The position numbers were made by a program, and so were the translations under genes. Shown in pieces: positions 40,969-49,754 of a stretch of 64,000 nt of DNA (the first letter of the stretch is position 1; every line of letters begins with the position of its first letter). This stretch comes from Amnibacterium flavum (GTDB taxonomy: Bacteria; Actinomycetota; Actinomycetes; Actinomycetales; Microbacteriaceae). The notes beneath the pieces were generated by a model that was not told where the DNA came from, did not search any database, and was given only the letters and a program-made list of their open reading frames with translations. The stretch spans positions 248,001 through 312,000 of the forward strand of contig NZ_QEOP01000001.1 of assembly GCF_003097495.1 (NCBI RefSeq). The letters are read 5' to 3'.

Positions 40969-41481
40969 TCAGGACAGCAGTTTGAGCATCCGGGTGTTGC
41001 CGAGAGTGTTCGGCTTCACGCGGGCCAGGTCGAGAAACTCCGCCACACCCTCGTCGGACGAGCGCACCAGCTCGGCGTAGACCTCCGGCGGAACGACCTG
41101 CTCGCCGATGGGCAGGAATCCGTTGCGCCCGAAGAACTCGGTCTCGAACGTGAGGCAGAACAGGCGGGTGAGGCCGAGTTCCGCGGCCTCCTCCTCGAGG
41201 CGGGTCAGCAGAGCCCGACCGACGCCTCGGCGAAGGCTGCTCTCCCGCACTGCCAGAGTGCGGACCTCGCCGATGTCCTCCCAGATCACGTGCAGCGCAC
41301 CGCATCCGATCAGTTCGCCGTCGGCGTCCTCCGCGATCACGAACTCCTGGATGGACTCGTAGAAGACGACGAGGTCCTTGCCGAGCAGGATGCGCTTCTG
41401 CACGAGCGGCTCCACCAGGGCGGCGATGCCGGGGACGTCTGCGGTCCGCGCGCGGCGCACGACGAACGAGGAGGAACTCAC
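40969..41481 (-). CDS. argA: Amino-acid N-acetyltransferase (short ArgA type)
   Basis: A 170-residue GNAT enzyme similar to the stand-alone N-acetylglutamate synthase of actinobacteria (Mycobacterium Rv2747 type). FVVRRARTADVPGIAALVEPLVQKRILLGKD is the N terminus; LAVRESSLRRGVGRALLTRLEEEA contains the acetyl-CoA loop (Q/RxxGxG/A), and LTFETEFFGRNGFLPIG is the C-terminal strand. It makes N-acetylglutamate for arginine synthesis. The GTG start at 41481 directly abuts AGGAGG with no spacer, so the true start may differ by a few codons. It lies alone, downstream of clpC. Confidence 0.82.
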   Translation of the reverse strand: MSSSSFVVRRARTADVPGIAALVEPLVQKRILLGKDLVVFYESIQEFVIAEDADGELIGCGALHVIWEDIGEVRTLAVRESSLRRGVGRALLTRLEEEAAELGLTRLFCLTFETEFFGRNGFLPIGEQVVPPEVYAELVRSSDEGVAEFLDLARVKPNTLGNTRMLKLLS

Positions 41482-41647
41482 CCTCCTATCTTGGCCCACC
41501 CCGGTCCTGGTGCTCGACGGAGTACCGCGTGCGCGCACGTTCCGGGCATCGGGGCCGGCCGGATCCCCCGCGCAAGCGTGCCCGGTGGGCCCAGTGCGCG
41601 CTCGCCCGGAACGCCCAGGTGTGGTGGACCGAAGGACCTTAACGGGA

Positions 41648-41677
41648 GAAGGCCGGACCCGCGAGGGTCCGGCCTTC
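41648..41677. terminator. Hairpin after clpC
   Basis: A perfect 13-bp stem GAAGGCCGGACCC / GGGTCCGGCCTTC with loop GCGA, 14 bp beyond the clpC stop codon; the T tract is weak. Confidence 0.85.
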
Positions 41678-41690
41678 TTCGCCTACTGGG

Positions 41691-44201
41691 TCAGCCTGCG
41701 GCTGCGATGTCGGGCGAGGCGCTGATGGCGCCCTGGGTGGTACCCGCTCCGACCATGTCGCCGCGCTTGCCCGTCGTGAAGACGAACTCGCCATCGAGGA
41801 AATCGACGTGGACGTGGTCGCCCGCGACCAGCTCGCCGTGCAGGATCTTCTCCGACAGACGGTCCTCGACCTCGTGCTGAACCGCGCGACGCAACGGACG
41901 TGCACCGAGTGCCGGGTCGAACCCGACCTCGATCAGACGGTCCTTCGCCGAATCGGTCAGCTCCACGGTCAGGTCGCGGTCCATCATGCGGAACGCGAGA
42001 CGCTTCACGAACAGATCGACGATCTGACGCAGCTCGGGCTTCGTGAGCTGCGGGAAGACGATCGTCTCGTCGACGCGGTTCAGGAACTCGGGCTTGAAGT
42101 GCTTCTTCAGCTCCTCGACCACCTTGGCGCGCATCCGGTCGTAACCGGTCGCCGTGTCGCCCTCCATGACGAAGCCGACCGGACCACCCGAGATGTCGCG
42201 GGTGCCGAGGTTCGTCGTCATGATGATGACGGTGTTCTTGAAGTCGACGACGCGGCCCTGACCATCGGTCAACCGGCCCTCCTCCAGAATCTGGAGCAGG
42301 GAGTTGAAGATGTCGGGGTGCGCCTTCTCGATCTCGTCGAAGAGCACGACACTGAACGGCTTGCGGCGGACCTTCTCGGTCAGCTGGCCGCCCTCTTCGA
42401 ATCCGACGAATCCGGGAGGAGCACCGAACAGGCGGGAAACGGTGTGCTTCTCGCCGTACTCCGACATGTCGAGCGAGATCAGCGCGTTCTCGTCGTCGAA
42501 CAGGAACTCGGCGAGCGCCTTGGCCAGCTCGGTCTTACCGACACCCGTGGGACCGGCGAAGATGAACGAACCGGAGGGACGCTTCGGGTCCTTCAGGCCG
42601 GCGCGGGTGCGGCGGATGGTCTTGGCGAGGACCGAGATGGCCTCCTCCTGACCGATGACGCGCTCGTGCAGGGCCTTCTCCATGAAGATGAGCCGGCTCG
42701 ACTCCTCCTCGGTGAGCTTGAACACCGGGATGCCCGTCGCCTGGGCGAGGACCTCGGCGATCAGACCCTCGTCGACCTCAGCGGTCGTCGCGACGTCGCC
42801 CGACTTCCACTTCTTCTCGAGGCGCAGGCGCTCGGCGAGGAGCTGCTTCTCCTCGTCGCGCAGGCCGGCGGCCTTCTCGAAGTCCTGGTCCTCGATGGCG
42901 GTCTCCTTGGCGGCACGCACCACGGCGATCTTCTCGTCGAACTCGCGCAGCTCGGGCGGGGCGGACAGGATCGACAGACGCAGGCGGGCGCCGGCCTCGT
43001 CGATCAGGTCGATGGCCTTGTCGGGCAGGAAGCGATCGGCGATGTAGCGGTCGGCCAGGTTGGCCGCTGCCACGATGGCACCGTCGGTGATGGACACCTT
43101 GTGGTGCGCCTCGTACCGGTCACGCAGCCCCTTGAGGATGTTGATCGTGTGGGGCAGCGACGGCTCGGCCACCTGGATCGGCTGGAAGCGACGCTCGAGA
43201 GCGGCATCCTTCTCGAAGTGCTTGCGGTACTCGTCGAGAGTGGTCGCACCGATGGTCTGCAGCTCACCGCGGGCGAGCAGCGGCTTGAGGATGCTGGCCG
43301 CGTCGATCGCACCCTCGGCGGCACCCGCACCGACCAGGGTGTGGATCTCGTCGATGAAGGTGATGATGTCGCCGCGGGTGCGGATCTCCTTCGTCACCTT
43401 CTTGAGACGCTCCTCGAAGTCACCGCGGTAGCGGCTTCCGGCGATGAGCGAGCCCAGGTCGAGCGTGTAGAGCTGCTTGTCCTTGAGCGTCTCGGGAACG
43501 TCTCCGCGCACGATCGCCTGGGCGAGGCCCTCGACGACGGCGGTCTTGCCGACGCCCGGCTCGCCGATGAGGACGGGGTTGTTCTTCGAGCGGCGCGACA
43601 GGATCTGCATGACGCGCTCGATCTCCTTCTCGCGCCCGATGACCGGGTCGAGCTTGCCGTCGCGCGCTGCCTGGGTGAGGTTGCGACCGAACTGGTCGAG
43701 CACCTGCGAACCCTGGGCCTGTCCCTGCTGGGTCTCACCGCCGACGGCGATGGACTCCTTGCCCTGGTAGCCCGACAGGAGCTGGATGACCTGCTGGCGC
43801 ACGCGGTTCAGGTCGGCGCCCAGCTTCACGAGGACCTGGGCTGCAACGCCTTCGCCCTCGCGGATGAGGCCGAGCAGGATGTGCTCGGTTCCGATGTAGT
43901 TGTGGCCGAGCTGCAGAGCCTCGCGGAGCGAGAGCTCGAGCACCTTCTTGGCACGCGGCGTGAACGGGATGTGACCCGTGGGCTGCTGCTGGCCCTGGCC
44001 GATGATGTCCTGGACCTGCTCACGCACGGCGTCGAGCGAGATGCCCAACGACTCGAGCGCCTTGGCGGCGACGCCCTCGCCCTCGTGGATGAGACCGAGC
44101 AGGATGTGCTCGGTGCCGATGTAGTTGTGATTGAGCATCTTGGCCTCTTCTTGGGCCAAGACGACGACACGACGGGCTCGATCGGTGAATCTCTCGAACA
44201 T
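41691..44201 (-). CDS. clpC: ATP-dependent Clp protease ATP-binding subunit ClpC
   Basis: An 836-residue Clp/Hsp100 unfoldase. Two N-domain repeats ([24 protein letters not shown] and [24 protein letters not shown]) are followed by AAA+ domain 1 (GEPGVGKT, 213-220), a UVR-type linker ([15 protein letters not shown]) and AAA+ domain 2 (GPTGVGKT). It feeds proteins to ClpP. The start is the ATG of [11 protein letters not shown] with GGAGGTGACCACC upstream; a GTG inside that ribosome site is not the start. A match to the ClgR consensus lies about 85 bp upstream, in line with ClgR control of Clp genes in relatives. Confidence 0.97.
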   Translation of the reverse strand: MFERFTDRARRVVVLAQEEAKMLNHNYIGTEHILLGLIHEGEGVAAKALESLGISLDAVREQVQDIIGQGQQQPTGHIPFTPRAKKVLELSLREALQLGHNYIGTEHILLGLIREGEGVAAQVLVKLGADLNRVRQQVIQLLSGYQGKESIAVGGETQQGQAQGSQVLDQFGRNLTQAARDGKLDPVIGREKEIERVMQILSRRSKNNPVLIGEPGVGKTAVVEGLAQAIVRGDVPETLKDKQLYTLDLGSLIAGSRYRGDFEERLKKVTKEIRTRGDIITFIDEIHTLVGAGAAEGAIDAASILKPLLARGELQTIGATTLDEYRKHFEKDAALERRFQPIQVAEPSLPHTINILKGLRDRYEAHHKVSITDGAIVAAANLADRYIADRFLPDKAIDLIDEAGARLRLSILSAPPELREFDEKIAVVRAAKETAIEDQDFEKAAGLRDEEKQLLAERLRLEKKWKSGDVATTAEVDEGLIAEVLAQATGIPVFKLTEEESSRLIFMEKALHERVIGQEEAISVLAKTIRRTRAGLKDPKRPSGSFIFAGPTGVGKTELAKALAEFLFDDENALISLDMSEYGEKHTVSRLFGAPPGFVGFEEGGQLTEKVRRKPFSVVLFDEIEKAHPDIFNSLLQILEEGRLTDGQGRVVDFKNTVIIMTTNLGTRDISGGPVGFVMEGDTATGYDRMRAKVVEELKKHFKPEFLNRVDETIVFPQLTKPELRQIVDLFVKRLAFRMMDRDLTVELTDSAKDRLIEVGFDPALGARPLRRAVQHEVEDRLSEKILHGELVAGDHVHVDFLDGEFVFTTGKRGDMVGAGTTQGAISASPDIAAAG

Positions 44202-44284
44202 GGTGGTCACCTCCCCCGACGCCGTTCAGGGAAGGCGGCGCCGATAGAGAAAGGGTAACCAGGCCTCGGGCCGAATCTGCTCCT

Positions 44285-44300
44285 GTTCGCTCACGGCAAG
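44285..44300 (-). promoter_or_regulatory. Candidate ClgR site upstream of clpC
   Basis: TTCGCTCACGGCAAG fits the corynebacterial ClgR pattern CGCYNANRGCG with one mismatch (last G to A). It lies 85-100 bp upstream of the clpC start, between the divergent clpC and kinase-GAF genes. Confidence 0.35.
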
Positions 44301-44357
44301 ACACTGGGACTCCGGTGGGAGAGTCGCGGCGTCGCGCGCCCCCATCCGGGGCAGAAA

Positions 44358-44371
44358 GTAACCCCGGTTAC
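44358..44371. promoter_or_regulatory. Palindrome GTAAC-N4-GTTAC, copy 3
   Basis: GTAACCCCGGTTAC lies 43 bp before the kinase-GAF gene; a possible -10 TAGATT follows at 44374. It matches the sites at 12886 and 15265. Confidence 0.6.
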
Positions 44372-44413
44372 CGGTAGATTCACTGGTGTGACCGATGGAG
44401 TGAGGAGCTCGGG

Positions 44414-45775
44414 ATGATCCAGCGCGCTCCCGGGGCCGCGATCGGGCGTTACACGATCACCGGCGAGATCGGACAGGGCGGCATGTCGACGGTGTACGCC
44501 TGCTACGACCGGCTTCTCGATCGCGATGTGGCCATCAAGGTGTTCGCGGCGCAGGCGGTCAACCCCGAGCTGGTCCGGGTTCAGGAGGCCGAGGCTCGAC
44601 TGGCCGCGAAGCTGAACCATCACGCCCTGACCACCCTGTTCGACGCGGGCGTCGATTCGAGCGAGCCCGAACGCCCGCAGATCTACCTGGTCATGGAGCA
44701 CGTCCACGGCGACGATCTGATGCGCCGGCTCGAGCACGGCCCTCTCACCACCCTCCAGGTCTCCTATCTCGGTACCGACCTCTCCAACGCTCTGCAGTAC
44801 GTGCATGAGAACGGGTTTCTGCACTGCGACATCAAACCGGCGAACATCCTCATCGCCGATCGCAACTTCGACTCCCGCATCCGAGGGAAGCTGACCGACT
44901 TCGGCATCGCCGGCATCGTCGGTGCGGCTTCCGGCAAGGGCACGACGACGGGGACCGCCGCCTATCTCAGCCCCGAGCAGATCGAGGGCGCCGACCCCAG
45001 CACCGCGACCGACGTGTACGCGCTCGGGCTCGTCCTCGTCGAGGCACTGACCGCTCGGCTCGAATACCCGGGCACCATGGAGCAGACCGCCCTCGAGCGG
45101 CTGCGGCGGGACCCTGTCATCCCGAGCACGGTGCCCGCCGATCTGGCCGACATCCTGCGTGGCATGACCCACCGCAACCCCCTCATGCGGATACCTGCTC
45201 ACGAGGCAGCCGACCGGTTCGAACGCGTCGCGGCACGCCTCATCGCCGAACGACGCGGCGACGCCCCGCCTCCCGAACCGAAATCAGAGGAAGCGCGTCT
45301 GGATGCGGTGCACCGCTACGGTGTGCTCGACACCCCGCCCGACGCCGCGTTCGACCGCATCTCCCGGCTGGCGGGGCGAATGCTCGACAGTCCGATCTCC
45401 TTCGTCTCGATCGTCGACGGAGAGCGCGTCTTCCACAAGGCGCGGCTCGGGGTCGACGTCGCCGAGGTACCCCGTGAGGTCTCGCTCTGCCCGATCACCG
45501 TCGATATCGGCCGGTCGTGGACCGTCGCCGATATCAGCGTGGATGACAGGACCCGCGACAATCCGGTGCTCAAGCAGTACGGGGTCCGCGCCTATGCCGC
45601 GGCGCCGCTCGTGACGGAAGACGGGCACAACATCGGCTCGCTGTGCGTGTACGACGTGAGGCCGCGCGCGTTCACCCAGCAGAACCTCGACGACCTGACC
45701 GAGCTCGCCGCCGTTGCGATGCACGAACTGGAGCTGCGGCGCGCAGCCCGGCGGTTGGCGTTCGACCGCGACTGA
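44414..45775 (+). CDS. Ser/Thr protein kinase fused to a GAF sensor domain
   Basis: A 453-residue soluble protein. The kinase domain (about 10-275) has the glycine loop IGQGGMSTVY, ATP lysine K42, catalytic loop HCDIKPANIL (137-146) and DFG (162-164). The catalytic Asp and Asn are present but the residue before the Asp is Cys, not Arg, so it is a non-RD kinase probably not regulated by activation-loop phosphorylation. The C-terminal GAF domain (about 295-445; AAAPLVTEDGHNIGSLCVYD) is typical of redox or small-ligand sensors. There is no membrane helix. It is divergent from clpC and has the GTAAC-N4-GTTAC palindrome upstream. Confidence 0.9.
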   Translation: MIQRAPGAAIGRYTITGEIGQGGMSTVYACYDRLLDRDVAIKVFAAQAVNPELVRVQEAEARLAAKLNHHALTTLFDAGVDSSEPERPQIYLVMEHVHGDDLMRRLEHGPLTTLQVSYLGTDLSNALQYVHENGFLHCDIKPANILIADRNFDSRIRGKLTDFGIAGIVGAASGKGTTTGTAAYLSPEQIEGADPSTATDVYALGLVLVEALTARLEYPGTMEQTALERLRRDPVIPSTVPADLADILRGMTHRNPLMRIPAHEAADRFERVAARLIAERRGDAPPPEPKSEEARLDAVHRYGVLDTPPDAAFDRISRLAGRMLDSPISFVSIVDGERVFHKARLGVDVAEVPREVSLCPITVDIGRSWTVADISVDDRTRDNPVLKQYGVRAYAAAPLVTEDGHNIGSLCVYDVRPRAFTQQNLDDLTELAAVAMHELELRRAARRLAFDRD

Positions 45776-45785
45776 CGACCCTCGC

Positions 45786-45840
45786 CCTTATCGAATATCG
45801 ATGTATTATCGTGGAACGATAACAACGATGATCGATAAGG
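45786..45840. promoter_or_regulatory. Palindromic TTATCG/CGATAA operator of the DUF2975-like/XRE pair
   Basis: TTATCG-TGGAA-CGATAA (45806-45822) is a perfect dyad, nested in an outer pair CCTTATCG (45786) and CGATAAGG (45833). A TATTAT -10 lies inside, and the ribosome site AAGGAG overlaps the outer right half. Confidence 0.7.
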
Positions 45841-45847
45841 AGCCGTC

Positions 45848-46459
45848 ATGTCCGAATCACGGATCGACCGCGCGCCCCGCTTCGCCTCGCGAGCGGACCT
45901 ACTCACGGCCACCACCGTCGGCGGCATCGCCGCCGTCTGGACCATCGTCCAACTCGTCCTCCGCCTCGTCGAGGTCATCCCCAACCGGAACGTCCCCGTC
46001 CCGGTGTGGATCGATGACGCGAGCGCCACACTCCCCCTGCCGGACGGAACGGCCGACATCGCGCTCACGAGCGGCACGGCCATCGTCAGCGGCATGCCGG
46101 CCATCACCCTGGTGAGCGTCGCCGGGGCCGCGATCATCACCGCGGCCGCTTCCCTCGCGGTGATCGGACTCGTCCTCGCGCTCTGCCTGAACCTCGCGCG
46201 CGGTCGCTACTTCAGCACCCGCAACACCCTCACCGTCACCGCCATCTCGGCGACCATCGCGGTCGGCTGGTTCGTCAGCCACCTCTTCACCCAGATGGCG
46301 AGCAACGGAGCCATCGCTGCGCTGACGGACAGGGCCTACGAGGCGAGCACGATTCCGTTCGACTGGACGCCGATCCTCGCCGCGATCGCGGTCGGCGCCG
46401 TCGCGGCCGCCTTCCGGGCGGGCGAGCGGCTCCAGCGCGACACGGAAGGGCTCGTCTGA
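45848..46459 (+). CDS. DUF2975-like membrane protein
   Basis: A 203-residue protein with four helices (ATTVGGIAAVWTIVQLVLRLV, ITLVSVAGAAIITAAASLAVIGLVLALCL, TVTAISATIAVGWFVSHLF, DWTPILAAIAVGAVAAAF). The segment GRYFSTRNTLTVTAISATIAVGW and the ending RAGERLQRDTEGLV match the DUF2975 family, whose members pair with a small XRE regulator exactly as here. AAGGAG is six bases before the ATG. It overlaps the XRE gene by one base. Function is unknown; the pair is likely autoregulated through the palindromic operator. Confidence 0.82.
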   Translation: MSESRIDRAPRFASRADLLTATTVGGIAAVWTIVQLVLRLVEVIPNRNVPVPVWIDDASATLPLPDGTADIALTSGTAIVSGMPAITLVSVAGAAIITAAASLAVIGLVLALCLNLARGRYFSTRNTLTVTAISATIAVGWFVSHLFTQMASNGAIAALTDRAYEASTIPFDWTPILAAIAVGAVAAAFRAGERLQRDTEGLV

Positions 46460-46704
46460 TGCCTCCCGCCGAGGGGATCGAGCTGTCACGGGTGCACTGC
46501 CGGCTCGATGAACTCCTCGCTGCGAGGAGCATGACGCTGACCAGGCTCAGCGAGCTGGTGGGCGTCAGCCTGGTGAATCTGTCGGTGCTGAAGAACGACC
46601 GGGCGAAGGCGATCCGCTTCTCGACACTGACCGCGATCTGCGAAGCACTCGAGTGCGAGATCGGCGATCTGCTCGTGCTCGGCAGCGTCACTCGCGGCAA
46701 CTAG
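46459..46704 (+). CDS. XRE-family helix-turn-helix regulator (YozG type)
   Basis: An 81-residue Cro/C1-type regulator consisting of the DNA-binding domain alone: RLDELLAARSMTLTRLSELVGVSLVNLSVLKNDRAKAIRFSTLTAICEALECEIGDLLVLG. It is the standard partner of DUF2975 membrane proteins and probably represses the pair at the TTATCG/CGATAA site. Its ATG shares a base with the upstream stop codon. The 157 bp after it hold no supportable gene. Confidence 0.88.
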   Translation: MPPAEGIELSRVHCRLDELLAARSMTLTRLSELVGVSLVNLSVLKNDRAKAIRFSTLTAICEALECEIGDLLVLGSVTRGN

Positions 46705-46861
46705 GCGGCCGACGAGCCGGTACGACCCCGTCGCTCGGACACCGGGTCCATCGCTGCACCCGGTTCTGCACGTTCCGGCGAGACACGCCTGCCGGAAGGT
46801 GCGTCCGGAGCCGGAACATCCACCTCTGCGGGTGGTCGGGCCCGGGTGGGCGAGGGCCGGG

Positions 46862-47035
46862 TCAGGCGCGGGCGGGCGGGAGGCCCGCCTTCGCGCGCTC
46901 TTCGGCCTCGACCTTGGCGCGAGCCTGACGCTCGTGCCGGTCGGACCGGATGATCGCGGCCATCACGAACCAGAACAGGCCACCCACGAGGACGGTCGGC
47001 GCAATCGACCACAGAGCGTTCAGCCAGAAATCCAT
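46862..47035 (-). CDS. Small single-pass membrane protein, 57 residues
   Basis: The frame encodes MDFWLNALWSIAPTVLVGG, one membrane helix (SIAPTVLVGGLFWFVMAAII) and a charged cytosolic helix RSDRHERQARAKVEAEERAKAG. It matches the conserved tiny membrane protein type found throughout Microbacteriaceae; function is unknown. It is too short for most gene finders, but the codon third-position GC is high and the amino-acid pattern is clearly protein-like. Confidence 0.7.
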   Translation of the reverse strand: MDFWLNALWSIAPTVLVGGLFWFVMAAIIRSDRHERQARAKVEAEERAKAGLPPARA

Positions 47036-47081
47036 AACGGCACCAGGATACGCGCCCGCGAACAGCCGGCGGCCGTGCGGA

Positions 47082-47819
47082 TCAGTCGAGGTCCGCGCTC
47101 TTCTTCCGGTTGTGCAGCGTGACCGCGACGGCCACGATGCCGAACAGAGCGAGAAGCGTGAGGACGAGGATGGGGATCAGCGGATTGGTCGGAGCCGTCG
47201 CCGCAGCAGGCGTCGCTGCCGAGTCGATGCCGTCGACCTCGACCGCGAGAGTGTCGAGGGCGCCGAGGCTCGAGGTGCCGGCGGCGGCGGTGGGGCTCGG
47301 AGTGGGCGTCGGAACCGCGATGGCGGGCGTCGTCGGGGCCGGCGTCGGCACGACGGCGGGGACCGAGCTGGTCGAGCGGCGCGGAGTCGTGGTCGTCGAA
47401 CGGACGATCGGGGCCGGGACGACGGGGTTGCTCACGGGAGGCGCGGGATTCTCGGCGGCGGGGGTGCTCGGCTGAGGCTCGGGCTCGGTCACCGGGGGCT
47501 CGCTGGGCACAGGCGAGGTGCTCGGATCAATCGGGCCAGTGGGGCCAGTGGGATCAGTCGGGTCCGAGGGATCGGTCGGACCAGTCGGGTCCGAGGGATC
47601 GGTCGGATCAGCTGGATCCGTGGGACCAGTCGGATCGCTTGGATTGGTCGGGTCCGTCGGATCGACGACCGCCGAGACGACCCCGCCGACGATGTCATCG
47701 ACCGGGAGCAGGTCGTCGAGACCGAGTGCCGACGCCGAAGCGGCGGGGGCGAAGACGGTGGCGGAGATGACGAATCCCACTGCCAGGGCGACGGCGCGAC
47801 GGCGAGTGCTGATCCGCAT
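47082..47819 (-). CDS. Exported cell-surface protein with DPTDPT repeat stalk
   Basis: A 245-residue protein with a Sec signal peptide (RRRAVALAVGFVISATVFAPAASA), then a stretch of about 60 residues made of Asp-Pro-(Thr/Ser) units (DPTDPTNPSDPTGPTDPADP and similar), a Pro/Thr/Ser-rich region, and a C-terminal membrane helix (NPLIPILVLTLLALFGIVAVAVTL) followed by HNRKKSADLD. This is a wall-spanning stalk anchored by its C terminus; no LPXTG motif is seen. The start follows AAGGAAG. The DNA repeats are 6-18 bp units. No enzymatic domain is present. Confidence 0.8.
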   Translation of the reverse strand: MRISTRRRAVALAVGFVISATVFAPAASASALGLDDLLPVDDIVGGVVSAVVDPTDPTNPSDPTGPTDPADPTDPSDPTGPTDPSDPTDPTGPTGPIDPSTSPVPSEPPVTEPEPQPSTPAAENPAPPVSNPVVPAPIVRSTTTTPRRSTSSVPAVVPTPAPTTPAIAVPTPTPSPTAAAGTSSLGALDTLAVEVDGIDSAATPAAATAPTNPLIPILVLTLLALFGIVAVAVTLHNRKKSADLD

Positions 47820-47971
47820 GGAGCTTCCTTCTGAAAAGAGACCTGTTTTCGCCGGCGGGGGCACGGCTTGGAGCAGCAGGTCGGTCTTCGACGATAGACC
47901 ACGACTGACCCCCGAACAAGGGGTCGACCGGTGCACAAGACGACACACCGGAAAGATCGGATCTGGGGGGG

Positions 47972-48121
47972 TCAGTTGCCGCCCGAGATCATCATGAATA
48001 TTCCGTTGAGCAGGAAGTACAGACCGATGCCGCTGACGATCACCCAGATCGCGATCCGGTTCATCGACGGCGGCCTCGGCTTGTTCTTGTCGCGGAGCTC
48101 GTCGTCGGGCAGATAGCTCAT
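47972..48121 (-). CDS. Small membrane protein, 49 residues
   Basis: The frame encodes MSYLPDDELRDKNKPRPPSM followed by a helix (RIAIWVIVSGIGLYFLLNGIFMMI) and ends SGGN. It starts 7 bases downstream of the lysS stop on the same strand and is likely co-transcribed with it. No family function is known. The helix and charged cytosolic N terminus support a real protein. Confidence 0.7.
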   Translation of the reverse strand: MSYLPDDELRDKNKPRPPSMNRIAIWVIVSGIGLYFLLNGIFMMISGGN

Positions 48122-48128
48122 CGGTCGC

Positions 48129-49643
48129 TCATTTCACCAGGGGGAAGAGGATGGTCTCGCGGATGCCGAGGCCCGTCAGCGCCATGAGAAGGCGATCGAT
48201 GCCCATCCCCATGCCGCCGGTCGGGGGCATGCCGTGCTCGAGGGCACGGAGGAACTCCTCGTCGACGCGCATGGCCTCGGGGTCGCCCTTCGACGCGAGC
48301 AGGGCCTGCTCGACGAAGCGCTCGCGCTGGATCACCGGGTCGACGAGCTCGGAGTAGCCGGTGGCGAGTTCGAAGCCGCGGACGTAGAGGTCCCACTTCT
48401 CGACGACGCCGGGGATGCTGCGGTGATCGCGCACGAGCGGCGAGGTGTCGACGGGGAAGTCCATCACGAAGGTGGGGGCCACGAGGCCGGGCTTGACGAA
48501 GTGCTCCCACAGCTCCTCGACGTACTTGCCGCGCAGCGGGTGCTCGATCTCGACCCCGACACGGTCGGCGAGGGCTGCGAGCTCGGCCTGCGGCGTCTCG
48601 GGGGTGATCAGGACGCCTGCCGCCTCACTGAGCGACTCGTACATGCTGATCCGGGTCCACTCGCCGCCGAGGTCGTACTCCGTGCCGTCGGCCCAGGTGA
48701 CGACGTGCGCCCCGAAGGCGTCGAACGCCGCACCCTGGATGAGCTCCTGGGTGAGATCGGCGATGCCGTTGTAGTCGCTGTACGCCTGGTAGGCCTCGAG
48801 CATCGCGAACTCGGGCGAGTGCGTCGAGTCGGCCCCTTCGTTGCGGAAGTTGCGGTTGATCTCGAAGATGCGCTCGAGCCCGCCGACCGCCGCCCGCTTG
48901 AGGAACAGCTCGGGGGCGATGCGCAGGAACAGCTCGGTGTCGAAGGCGTTGCTGTGCGTGACGAAGGGTCGAGCGGCGGCACCGCCGTGCTGCACCTGCA
49001 GCATGGGGGTCTCGAGCTCGAGGAAGTCGTGCCGGTCGAACGTGCGCCGCAGCGACGCGACGGCCTTCGCCCTGGCGCGGACCGTCGACCGGGCCTGTTC
49101 GCGAACGATGAGATCGAGGTAACGGCTGCGGACCCGGGTCTCCTCACTGAGCTCGGCGTGCAGATTGGGGAGGGGCAGGATCGCCTTCGCGGCGATCTTC
49201 CACTCGGAGACCAGAACCGACAGCTCACCGCGGCGCGAGGTGATGACCTCGCCGACGACGAACAGGTGATCGCCGAGATCGACGAGCTCCTTCCACCGCT
49301 CGAGGGACTCCTCCCCCACCTCCGCGAGGCTCAGCATCGCCTGGATGCGGTCGCCGTCGCCGGCCTGGATGGAAGCGAAGCAGAGCTTGCCCGTGTTCCG
49401 CAGGTGGACGACACGTCCCGCCAGGGCGACCGTGTGGCCGGTCTTGACGTCGCTCTCGAGGTTCTGGAACCGCTCGCGCACGGCGGCGATGGTGTCCGTG
49501 ATCGCGACACCTACCGGGTACGCCTCGGCTCCCGACTCGATCAGTCGCGCGCGCTTGGCGAGGCGGACGGCCTTCTGCTCGCTGACCTCCTCGTCGGGGT
49601 CGAACTCGTCGGGCTGCACGGGAGCAGAGGGCTGCTCGGTCAC
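48129..49643 (-). CDS. lysS: Lysyl-tRNA synthetase, class II
   Basis: A 504-residue LysRS. The N-terminal OB-fold anticodon domain (HTVALAGRVVHLRNTGKLCFASIQAGD) is followed by the class II core: motif 1 near FLELETPMLQ, motif 2 FEINRNFRNEGADSTHSPEFAMLEAY and motif 3 GGMGMGIDRLLM. It charges tRNA-Lys in the cytosol. An acidic N-terminal extension (PDEFDPDEEVSEQKAVRLAKR) is common in actinobacteria. It lies downstream of panC on the same strand, with a 111-bp gap that may hold its own promoter. Confidence 0.97.
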   Translation of the reverse strand: MTEQPSAPVQPDEFDPDEEVSEQKAVRLAKRARLIESGAEAYPVGVAITDTIAAVRERFQNLESDVKTGHTVALAGRVVHLRNTGKLCFASIQAGDGDRIQAMLSLAEVGEESLERWKELVDLGDHLFVVGEVITSRRGELSVLVSEWKIAAKAILPLPNLHAELSEETRVRSRYLDLIVREQARSTVRARAKAVASLRRTFDRHDFLELETPMLQVQHGGAAARPFVTHSNAFDTELFLRIAPELFLKRAAVGGLERIFEINRNFRNEGADSTHSPEFAMLEAYQAYSDYNGIADLTQELIQGAAFDAFGAHVVTWADGTEYDLGGEWTRISMYESLSEAAGVLITPETPQAELAALADRVGVEIEHPLRGKYVEELWEHFVKPGLVAPTFVMDFPVDTSPLVRDHRSIPGVVEKWDLYVRGFELATGYSELVDPVIQRERFVEQALLASKGDPEAMRVDEEFLRALEHGMPPTGGMGMGIDRLLMALTGLGIRETILFPLVK

Positions 49644-49754
49644 GGATGACTCCTCGGAAGATCAGGGGGCGCACTCGAGATCGGAGCGGCCACGCCAGAC
49701 AACGGTACCGTCACGAGCCGGGCGCGGCGGCGGGCGGGGCTTCGGCGCGGGTCG

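Noticed and set aside
41808-44258. Very long open frame (about 816 codons) on the strand opposite clpC
   Set aside because: Its protein is rich in Leu/Asp/Glu/Val low-complexity sequence without motifs. It is the antisense shadow of clpC, caused by high third-position GC.
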